In this document: in pieces, positions 6,387 to 11,827 of the stretch
Layout: each line of letters begins with the position of its first letter
Numbering within the stretch: the stretch's first letter is position 1
Assembly (NCBI GenBank): GCA_900543345.1
Contig: UQRJ01000061.1
Coordinates: 1 to 11,827 of the forward strand
Length of the DNA stretch: 11,827 nt
Origin: an uncultured Sporolactobacillus sp.
GTDB lineage: Bacteria > Bacillota > Bacilli > Bacillales > Sporolactobacillaceae
Direction of reading: 5' to 3'
Program-made: the position numbers and the translations under genes
Notes under the pieces: model-generated
What the model saw: only the letters and a program-made list of their open reading frames with translations
The model's database searches: none
What the model was told of the DNA's origin: nothing

Positions 6387-6534
6387 TCTGCTCATTCGAA
6401 AAAAAGATGTCGACGTTCCTTCCCGCGGAAAGCGTGCGGCGGACATAATGGCAGCGGTAAAAACAGGAGAAACTTACCGCTATTTCATCAAGACCTAAGT
6501 GCGGATTGTCTTTGCGGCATCTTCCTCTTTTATA
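6387..6534. other. Intergenic stretch between the repeat array and the his promoter; one hairpin
   Basis: No gene is supported in these 148 bases; the end of the open frame leaving the repeats (to 6498) has no known motif. The one visible structure is a perfect 7-bp inverted repeat, GCGGTAA (6454-6460) and TTACCGC (6474-6480), with a 13-nt loop that contains AGGAG. No T run follows, so it is not a normal terminator. Confidence 0.6.
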
Positions 6535-6563
6535 TTGACAGACCGACCTCGATCAACTAAAAT
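6535..6563 (+). promoter_or_regulatory. Sigma-A promoter of the his operon
   Basis: A perfect -35 TTGACA (6535-6540) and a TAAAAT -10 (6558-6563) are separated by exactly 17 bp. Transcription should start near 6570, leaving a leader of about 85 nt before hisZ. That leader is too short for a T-box riboswitch, and I see no attenuator terminator in it. Confidence 0.85.
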
Positions 6564-6583
6564 ACACATTAAATGCTTTAACA

Positions 6584-6598
6584 TACTAGTGAACTAAA
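6584..6598. promoter_or_regulatory. TrpR-like operator candidate (YerC/HisR type) in the his leader
   Basis: TACTAGTGAACTAAA contains the dyad TAGT-GA-ACTA. The E. coli trp operator core is TAGT-TA-ACTA within ACTAGTTAACTAGT, so 12 of the 14 bases from 6585 on up to the last arm differ only at the centre and the right edge. Firmicutes carry a TrpR-like protein (YerC/YecD) that comparative studies, as I recall, assign to histidine genes and call HisR. The site lies about 15-29 bp downstream of the predicted start. A degenerate copy of the right half, AACTAAAAT (6555-6563), covers the -10. Function is inferred. Confidence 0.5.
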
Positions 6599-6654
6599 TC
6601 GTTCCGCCGGATGACAAAATAGAGAAATAGCTGCGAAGAAGGAGAAACCTCGTG

Positions 6655-7860
6655 ATGACACAACCCTATATGTTTGAGAAACCGCTCGGGCTGCGCGATA
6701 CATTGCCGGAATCCGAGCGGGCGATCGCCGGACTCGAGGCTTTGTTTAGAGACGAACTACTGCGCTGGGGATATGATTTTCTGAAAACGCCGGCATTGGA
6801 GTATGCTGAAACCGTCGGCCGGGCATCGGCGATCGCCGATACCCGCCTGTTCAAATTTCTTGATGTTGAGGGTCGCCCGGTCGTTCTTAGACCTGACATG
6901 ACGACGCCGATTGCCAGGGTCGTCGCCTCGAGCCTGCGCAATCAGACGCCGCCTCTTCGCCTCTGCTATACTGCCGCGCTGTATCGCAGTCAGCAGAAGG
7001 AAGGCGGACATCCGAGTGAATTCGAACAGACCGGCGCCGAATTGATCGGCGATGCTTCCGCCGATGCCGATGCTGAAGTCATCTCGCTGATGTTGACGTT
7101 GTTAAAAAAGGCAGGCCTGCCTTCCGTGCGACTGGCGCTCGGCCATGTGGGCTTTGTCGATGCTTTTTTTAACGATTGTACTCATGATTCGTCGGCGGTT
7201 ACTTGGCTGCACCATCTGTTGTTCAATAAAGACGACGTCGGTTTTCATGAATACGTGAATACGCTCAATCTGACACCGGCGTGTCGTGAAAAGTTGCATT
7301 CATTCGTCGCTTCCCGGCGTTTGGACAATAAGCGGACGATGGCTTACATACGATCGCTCGCCATCGATGGATCGGCTGCCGTCCGCGACTGTTTCCATAA
7401 AATAGCTGCACTGTTTGATTTGATGAAAGCCGACCGGATCGATAGCTGCATTGATCTGGATATTACGCTGATGCCGCATCTGAGCTATTATACGGGAGCC
7501 GTTTTTCAGGGATTCGGCGGCGAACTCGGTTTTCCAATCGCCAGCGGCGGTCGCTATGACGATCTGCTTGACAAGTTCAATCGCCCCTCTCCGGCAACGG
7601 GATTCGGCATTCGGCTCGACCGAGTGATGAGCGCTTCGACAAGCGGCGGACGAAGCGTCAAGCCGCATAAAACGGCAGTGATTTATGATCGTGAACATGC
7701 GGCAAAGGCGAAACACTTCGCGGAGGAAAAGCGCGGGGAAGGGCGTCCCGTCGTGCTGCAACACGTGGGCGGCATTGAAGATCTGCAGGCATTTACGGAG
7801 CGGTTCGAACATGTGAAAACGTTTTTGAATGTGGAGAGGCGGGAGATCGACCATGACTGA
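6655..7860 (+). CDS. hisZ: ATP phosphoribosyltransferase regulatory subunit HisZ
   Basis: 401 residues (B. subtilis HisZ is about 391), resembling the catalytic core of histidyl-tRNA synthetase without tRNA charging ability. HisZ joins short-form HisG in an octamer and is needed for activity and histidine feedback. The class II motif 2 region FKFLDVEGRPVVLRPDMTTP (66-85), EFEQTGAELIG (122-132) and the C-terminal GGRYDDL are clear. Its presence with a short HisG fits the two-subunit enzyme. AAGGAG (6639-6644) precedes two possible starts, GTG 6652 and ATG 6655; I chose the ATG, the difference being one residue. First gene of the operon; its last eight bases overlap hisG. Regulation is expected through the upstream promoter and TrpR-like site. 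Confidence 0.95.
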   Translation: MTQPYMFEKPLGLRDTLPESERAIAGLEALFRDELLRWGYDFLKTPALEYAETVGRASAIADTRLFKFLDVEGRPVVLRPDMTTPIARVVASSLRNQTPPLRLCYTAALYRSQQKEGGHPSEFEQTGAELIGDASADADAEVISLMLTLLKKAGLPSVRLALGHVGFVDAFFNDCTHDSSAVTWLHHLLFNKDDVGFHEYVNTLNLTPACREKLHSFVASRRLDNKRTMAYIRSLAIDGSAAVRDCFHKIAALFDLMKADRIDSCIDLDITLMPHLSYYTGAVFQGFGGELGFPIASGGRYDDLLDKFNRPSPATGFGIRLDRVMSASTSGGRSVKPHKTAVIYDREHAAKAKHFAEEKRGEGRPVVLQHVGGIEDLQAFTERFEHVKTFLNVERREIDHD

Positions 7861-8503
7861 TTCGCTGATTACGGTGGCTATGCCGAAAGGCCGGATTTTC
7901 GGCGATGCCTGCCGGTTGCTCAGACGGGCGGGGTTTGCCTTGCCCGAGACATTTGAGACGACGCGCAAACTGATTCTGACACTGAAAGACGAACCGTTTC
8001 GTTTCATTCTTGCTAAACCGGTCGACGTGCCGACATATGTCGAATATGGAGCAGTCGATCTTGGCATTGCCGGTAAAGATGTTCTCCTGGAGAGCGGACG
8101 CGATGTCTACGAGATGGTCGACCTGGGCATCAGCAAGTGCCATATGGCGGTCGCCGGCTTGCCCGCTCACAAAAGTCGCAATCCTTATTGGCGTATTGCG
8201 ACGAAGTATCCGCGGATTGCTTCCGAATATTTCCGCAGGCGCGGCGAACAGGTGGATCTGATCGCCCTAAATGGCTCAATCGAACTGGCGCCGATGGTTG
8301 GGCTTTCCGACGCGATCGTCGATATCGTAGCGACCGGCCGGACCTTGAAGGAAAACGGACTGGTTGAATACGATCGGCTGATGGACATCAGTTCCCGGCT
8401 GATTGTTAATCCGGTCAGTTATCGACTGAAGAAAAAAGTGATCGATCGGATTGTTGAGAAAATTATTCAGGCTACGGAGGGGACAAGAATTGGAATGGAT
8501 TAA
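7853..8503 (+). CDS. hisG: ATP phosphoribosyltransferase catalytic subunit HisG (short form)
   Basis: 216 residues, the short form of HisG that lacks the C-terminal regulatory domain and depends on HisZ. It joins ATP and PRPP to give phosphoribosyl-ATP, the first committed step of histidine synthesis. The N-terminal ITVAMPKGRIF and the PRPP-binding stretch DAIVDIVATGRTLKENGL (153-170) identify the family. The ATG at 7853 has GGAG (7842-7845) seven bases upstream and overlaps the end of hisZ by eight bases; an upstream in-frame ATG at 7829 would add eight residues with no homologue support. Its end overlaps hisD by 14 bases. Confidence 0.96.
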   Translation: MTDSLITVAMPKGRIFGDACRLLRRAGFALPETFETTRKLILTLKDEPFRFILAKPVDVPTYVEYGAVDLGIAGKDVLLESGRDVYEMVDLGISKCHMAVAGLPAHKSRNPYWRIATKYPRIASEYFRRRGEQVDLIALNGSIELAPMVGLSDAIVDIVATGRTLKENGLVEYDRLMDISSRLIVNPVSYRLKKKVIDRIVEKIIQATEGTRIGMD

Positions 8504-9791
8504 AGACAGGGATCTCAGTTTCCTGAAAAGCAGAAAGGCTGAGGCGAAGCAGGAAGCGGCGCGCTCGGTTCGGGAGATCGTTCGCAAAGTAAAAGAGGAA
8601 GGCGATCGCGCCGTTCTCGATTATACAAAAAAGTTCGACGGGATCGAATTGGCAGATCTGCGCGTCGCACCCGGTGACGTCGAAACAGCGGCGTTGCGCG
8701 TCCCCGCTAAGGTCCAGGAGGCGATTGCTCTGGCGGCTCGCAATATCCGCGCTTTTCATCAAAAACAGCTGCCCGAATCATGGACGGAAACAGTAGCGGA
8801 CGGCGTTGTGCTCGGACAGAAGGTGACACCCCTGGATTCGGTCGGCGTCTATGTCCCCGGCGGTACGGCCAGTTATCCGTCATCCGTGCTGATGGGTACA
8901 ATTCCGGCACTAGTTGCCGGCGTTCGGCGGGTCGTGCTCGTTTCGCCGCCGCAGAAGAACGGTATGGTCTCGGACGGCATTCTCTGCGCCGCCCGGGAAG
9001 TCGGCGTGCAGGAAATCTACCGGGCCGGCGGTGCTCAGGCAATCGCCGCGTTGGCCTACGGAACGGAGACGATCCATCCTGTCGATAAAATTGTCGGACC
9101 CGGCAATATCTATGTCATGCTGGCTAAAAAAGAAGTATTTGGCGACGTCGCGATCGACAGTTTGGCCGGGCCGAGCGAGATCGCCGTCATCGCAGACGCG
9201 TCGGCGAATCCGGAGTGGGTGGCGGCCGATCTGCTGTCGCAGGCGGAACATGATCGGCTGTCGATGCCCGTGTTGATTACGCCGTCGGAAACATTGGCGA
9301 GGAACGTTGACGCGGCAGTCGACCGTCAGCTATCCATCCTGCCGCGGCGCGCCATTGCCGGACCGTCGATTCTGCACGTCGGAAAAATTGTGCTCACCGC
9401 CGACCTTAATGCCGCCGCCGAAACGGTTAACGCGATCGCGCCGGAACACCTTGAGCTGGCAGTCGCCGATCCGGAGGCGCTCCTGCCGCGTATTCGTCAT
9501 GCCGGTGCGATTTTTCTCGGGAAATATAGTTCGGAACCGGTCGGCGACTATCTTGCCGGCCCGAACCACATTATTCCGACAAACGGATCGGCGCGCTATG
9601 CCAGCCCGCTTGGGGTCGACAGCTTTATTAAACGTTCGAGCCTGATCCGCTACACAGAACGGGCATTACGTAAAAACGGCGCCGCGATCGCTGCCTTTGC
9701 ACGTTATGAAGGGCTGGAAGGCCACGCACGGGCGATCGAGCGTCGAACAAAGGAGGCGGCCGTCGATGGACAAGCGAACGGCAACGATTGA
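8490..9791 (+). CDS. hisD: Histidinol dehydrogenase HisD
   Basis: 433 residues, normal for HisD (427-434), which oxidises L-histidinol to L-histidine in two NAD-dependent steps with a zinc ion. Zinc ligands are seen at Q251 and H254 (LLSQAEHD), D353 (EPVGDYLAG) and H412 (LEGHARAI); the catalytic pair E319-H320 is in IAPEHLEL. VGVYVPGGTASYPSS is the usual glycine-rich signature. The start is TTG 8490: GGAGG (8476-8480) lies nine bases upstream and the product begins MEWIKDRDL. The long frame from 8451 would add 13 residues, and the ATG at 8495 is out of frame. It overlaps hisG by 14 bases and hisB by 26. Confidence 0.96.
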   Translation: MEWIKDRDLSFLKSRKAEAKQEAARSVREIVRKVKEEGDRAVLDYTKKFDGIELADLRVAPGDVETAALRVPAKVQEAIALAARNIRAFHQKQLPESWTETVADGVVLGQKVTPLDSVGVYVPGGTASYPSSVLMGTIPALVAGVRRVVLVSPPQKNGMVSDGILCAAREVGVQEIYRAGGAQAIAALAYGTETIHPVDKIVGPGNIYVMLAKKEVFGDVAIDSLAGPSEIAVIADASANPEWVAADLLSQAEHDRLSMPVLITPSETLARNVDAAVDRQLSILPRRAIAGPSILHVGKIVLTADLNAAAETVNAIAPEHLELAVADPEALLPRIRHAGAIFLGKYSSEPVGDYLAGPNHIIPTNGSARYASPLGVDSFIKRSSLIRYTERALRKNGAAIAAFARYEGLEGHARAIERRTKEAAVDGQANGND

Positions 9792-10359
9792 ACGCAATAC
9801 ATTGGAGACGCAGATTAAATTAAGGCTGGCGATCGATGGGAACGGTTCGTCGGAGCTGAAGACTCCGGTTCCCTTCATGACACACATGTTGACATTGCTT
9901 GCCCGGCACGGTTTGTTTCATCTTGAGATTGCTGCCCGCGGCGACGTCGACGTCGACGATCATCATACCACTGAGGACATGGCGATCTGCCTTGGCCAAG
10001 CGCTTTATCGGGCGCTCGGTGACAAGAAGGGCATCAATCGTTACGGATACGCCGTCGTACCGATGGATGAAGCACTCTCGGAAGTTGCCGTCGATCTCAG
10101 CGGGCGTTCCGCTTTCGTTTTCCACGGCAGTTTTCCGTCACCGAAGGTCGGCACCTTCGATACGGAACTTGTTCCCGAATTTCTCGATAAACTGGCGATC
10201 GAGGCACGGATGAATCTGCATGTCGACATCCGTTACGGCAGTAATACACACCATATGATCGAATCGACATTTAAGGCACTGGGTCGTGCGCTTGACGAAG
10301 CGACACGCCAAAATCCAAGGATTCAGGGAATCCTGTCGACGAAAGGAACGTTAGGATGA
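9766..10359 (+). CDS. hisB: Imidazoleglycerol-phosphate dehydratase HisB
   Basis: 197 residues, the single-function Gram-positive form without the histidinol-phosphatase domain fused in E. coli. It dehydrates imidazole glycerol phosphate to imidazole acetol phosphate, using manganese bound by histidine-rich motifs: DHHTTED (65-71) and THHMIES (161-167), with FMTHM (37-41) and ARHG near the N-terminus. ATG 9766 has AAGGAGG (9750-9756) nine bases upstream, although a longer frame opens at 9697. It begins 26 bases inside hisD and ends in a 4-base ATGA overlap with hisH. Since the phosphatase domain is absent, a separate histidinol phosphatase is required; none is in the window. Confidence 0.96.
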   Translation: MDKRTATIERNTLETQIKLRLAIDGNGSSELKTPVPFMTHMLTLLARHGLFHLEIAARGDVDVDDHHTTEDMAICLGQALYRALGDKKGINRYGYAVVPMDEALSEVAVDLSGRSAFVFHGSFPSPKVGTFDTELVPEFLDKLAIEARMNLHVDIRYGSNTHHMIESTFKALGRALDEATRQNPRIQGILSTKGTLG

Positions 10360-11012
10360 TCGGAATAGTCGATTACGGCATGGGCAATCTCTATAGCCTG
10401 AGCCGGGCGCTGATCCGGCTCGGCCAACCGTATTTTATCAGTGATCGGCCGGACGATTTGCAACAATCGGCCGGTCTGATCCTGCCGGGGGTCGGTGCGT
10501 TTGGCGACGCGATGATGCTGCTTAATGAAAAAAAGTTAACTGCGTTTTTACGCGACTATGCGACCGGCAAACCGTTGCTTGGTATCTGCCTGGGGATGCA
10601 GCTGCTTTTCGGCGAAAGCGAAGAAGGCCGGCTGACCGACGGGCTGAGCTTGCTGCCGGGTCGTGTCGTCCGTTTCCTGGGCCGCGATCCAGACGGTAAC
10701 AGATACAAAGTGCCGCATATGGGCTGGAACACGCTGAATTTTCGCCAGCCGGATTCTCCGCTTATCCGCGGGCTGAAGGAGGATTATGCTTATTTTGTTC
10801 ATTCCTATTATGCCCGCACGGAAGATCCGTCCGTCCTGATCGCCACGACGAATTACCATGTCCGGATTCCGGCAATTGTCGGGCGCGGCCATGTGTTCGG
10901 TACACAGTTTCATCCGGAAAAAAGCGGCCCATTCGGCCAGGCACTGTTAAAAAATTACCTATCCTTCTGCCGCTCGTTCGGGCGCCTTTCGCAAGGAGGC
11001 GAAGAACGATGA
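10356..11012 (+). CDS. hisH: Imidazole glycerol phosphate synthase glutaminase subunit HisH
   Basis: 218 residues, a class I glutamine amidotransferase that feeds ammonia to HisF. The triad is complete: C78 in GICLGMQ, and H186 and E188 in QFHPEKS. PGVGAFGDAM (44-53) forms the oxyanion region. The protein starts MIGIVDYGMGNLYS, as expected for the family, at the ATG that overlaps the hisB stop (ATGA, 10356-10359), and ends in another ATGA overlap with hisA. The C-terminus runs about 10-15 residues past the usual end (SFGRLSQGGEER), in the stretch that also encodes the hisA ribosome site. Confidence 0.96.
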   Translation: MIGIVDYGMGNLYSLSRALIRLGQPYFISDRPDDLQQSAGLILPGVGAFGDAMMLLNEKKLTAFLRDYATGKPLLGICLGMQLLFGESEEGRLTDGLSLLPGRVVRFLGRDPDGNRYKVPHMGWNTLNFRQPDSPLIRGLKEDYAYFVHSYYARTEDPSVLIATTNYHVRIPAIVGRGHVFGTQFHPEKSGPFGQALLKNYLSFCRSFGRLSQGGEER

Positions 11013-11761
11013 TGACCCTCTATCCGGCTATCGACGTACTCGGCGGGAAATGTGTTCGGCTTTATCGGGGTGATTACGAGCGGTCAACCGTTTATGATGA
11101 ATCGCCGCTTGATGCCGCACGTTACTTTTATCAGCAAGGTGCCCGGTGGATTCATGTCGTCGATCTCGACGGCGCGCGAGTCGGCCGGCCAGTTAATCGT
11201 GATCTCATTGTCCGGATTGCTGCGGAAGTGCCGGTTTCCGTCGAAGTCGGCGGCGGCATTCGGACGATGGAGACGATGAAGGATTATTTGAGCGGCGGCG
11301 TCCGCCGGGTCATTCTCGGCAGTGCAGCTATTTCCGATCCGGTGTTTACCCGTTTGGCAATCCACCGTTTTCAAGGCGCAATCGGTATCGGGCTCGATGT
11401 CAAGCAGGGCAAAGTTGCCATATCGGGCTGGCGCGACGTGTCAGACATGCGGGCGGAGGAACTGGCCAAGGCACTGATCGCCGAGGGTGCCGATCATTTT
11501 ATCTATACGGATATTTCGCGTGACGGGGCTCTCGGCGGCGCGAATCGTGCCGGCGCCTTGCGCCTGTCCCGGGCGATCGGCATGCCCCTCGTCATTTCCG
11601 GCGGCATTACGGATGTTGCTGAACTCCGCCATTTGGCCGCTTGCCCGGAAATCGGCGGGGCGATCATCGGCAAGGCTCTGTATACGGGTAAAATCAATCT
11701 TCGCGATGCGATAAAGGCGGTGGAAACGGATGCTGGCCAAACGAATCATCCCCTGTCTTGA
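11009..11761 (+). CDS. hisA: ProFAR isomerase HisA (phosphoribosylformimino-5-aminoimidazole carboxamide ribotide isomerase)
   Basis: 250 residues, a beta/alpha-barrel enzyme that converts ProFAR to PRFAR by Amadori rearrangement. Catalytic aspartates are D9 (YPAIDVLGGKCVRL) and D130 (GIGLDVKQGKVAISGW); phosphate-binding loops appear at VEVGGGIRT (78-86) and VISGGITD. AAGGAGG (10993-10999) lies nine bases before the first of two adjacent ATG codons, so 11009 is used. The C-terminal end reads 32 bases into hisF in another frame, an unusually long overlap even for this operon. Confidence 0.96.
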   Translation: MMTLYPAIDVLGGKCVRLYRGDYERSTVYDESPLDAARYFYQQGARWIHVVDLDGARVGRPVNRDLIVRIAAEVPVSVEVGGGIRTMETMKDYLSGGVRRVILGSAAISDPVFTRLAIHRFQGAIGIGLDVKQGKVAISGWRDVSDMRAEELAKALIAEGADHFIYTDISRDGALGGANRAGALRLSRAIGMPLVISGGITDVAELRHLAACPEIGGAIIGKALYTGKINLRDAIKAVETDAGQTNHPLS

Positions 11762-11780
11762 CGTGAAGGACGGCAGGGTC
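11730..11780 (+). CDS. hisF: Imidazole glycerol phosphate synthase cyclase subunit HisF, N-terminal fragment
   Basis: Seventeen codons, MLAKRIIPCLDVKDGRV, exactly the conserved HisF N-terminus, including the catalytic aspartate of CLDV (D11). HisF is the barrel subunit that makes imidazole glycerol phosphate and AICAR with ammonia from HisH. AAAGGCGG (11713-11720) precedes the ATG by nine bases. The reading frame then runs into adapter sequence (residues from CLLYTSPSP on are artefactual), so the gene is incomplete because the contig ends here, not because it is broken in the cell. Base 11780 may belong to the gene or the adapter. Confidence 0.93.
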
Positions 11781-11827
11781 TGTCTCTTATACACATCTCC
11801 GAGCCCACGAGACCCTAAGACATCTCG
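11780..11827 (+). other. Illumina Nextera adapter read-through (not genomic)
   Basis: CTGTCTCTTATACACATCT (11780-11798) is the Tn5 mosaic end used in Nextera kits. It is followed by CCGAGCCCACGAGAC (11799-11813, read-2 transposase adapter), an 8-base CCTAAGAC (11814-11821), which I recall as index N726, and ATCTCG (11822-11827), the start of the P7 tail. The order is exactly that of read-through from a short insert. The window should be trimmed at about 11779. Confidence 0.98.

Noticed and set aside
6007..6498. 163-codon plus-strand frame (SAELxxV repeats) and 147-codon minus-strand frame (NSALxxx repeats, 6446-6003) as protein genes
   Set aside because: No ribosome binding site at either ATG, no promoter directly ahead of them, an overlapping antisense pair over a pure tandem repeat, and a period divisible by three that explains the open frames. 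Reported as a repeat and as a question instead.
6564..6654. T-box or other riboswitch in the his leader
   Set aside because: The leader is only about 85 nt, without a T-box sequence or a terminator/antiterminator pair.
8707..9645. Several long open frames on both strands inside hisD
   Set aside because: They are shadows of a GC-rich coding sequence: no ribosome sites, low-complexity arginine/proline composition, and full overlap with an intact hisD.
11780..11798. End of a Tn5/IS50-type transposon (mosaic end)
   Set aside because: It is followed at once by the Nextera read-2 adapter, a sample index and the P7 tail, so it is a library artefact.

Overview
The window comes from the chromosome of an endospore-forming member of the Bacillota, most likely Bacillales. 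Evidence seen directly: an alpha/beta-type small acid-soluble spore protein gene with a sigma-G-like promoter, a RefZ-type TetR regulator, EzrA, a ThiI without a rhodanese domain, and strong AAGGAGG-type ribosome binding sites. Base composition is near or slightly above 50% GC by eye. The genus cannot be fixed from the sequence.

Left part (1-5961). A leftward free methionine-(R)-sulfoxide reductase gene (msrC) is divergent from refZ. Rightward then come ezrA, an IscS/NifZ-type cysteine desulfurase gene overlapping thiI, and a spore protein gene ending in a textbook terminator. From memory this is the B. subtilis ytsP-refZ-ezrA-nifZ-thiI-sspA neighbourhood, here without hisJ and braB. RefZ and EzrA both act on FtsZ. 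The desulfurase and ThiI form the sulfur relay for 4-thiouridine in tRNA. The SASP coats spore DNA.

Middle (5962-6654). There is no convincing gene here. The main feature is a minisatellite of 17 complete 21-bp units plus a partial one (6017-6386). It is open in one frame on each strand and would encode heptad repeats (SAELxxV on +, NSALxxx on -). After it come a 7-bp hairpin and a consensus sigma-A promoter (TTGACA-17-TAAAAT). About 15 bp past the predicted transcription start lies a dyad very like the E. coli trp operator, a candidate site for the TrpR-like regulator YerC/HisR.

Right part (6655-11780). The histidine operon hisZ-hisG-hisD-hisB-hisH-hisA-hisF is packed with every junction overlapping, which indicates translational coupling. 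HisZ and short HisG together form ATP phosphoribosyltransferase. HisD, HisB, HisH, HisA and HisF cover later steps. hisI/hisE and histidinol-phosphate phosphatase are not in the window.

The last 47-48 bases (11780/11781-11827) are not genomic. They are an Illumina Nextera read-through adapter (mosaic end, read-2 adapter, an 8-base index and the start of the P7 tail). hisF is therefore cut after 17 codons by a library artefact, not by a biological event.

Starts were moved from the longest reading frame for refZ (GTG), ezrA, nifZ, thiI (TTG), the SASP gene, hisZ, hisG, hisD (TTG) and hisB, using ribosome binding sites and expected protein N-termini.
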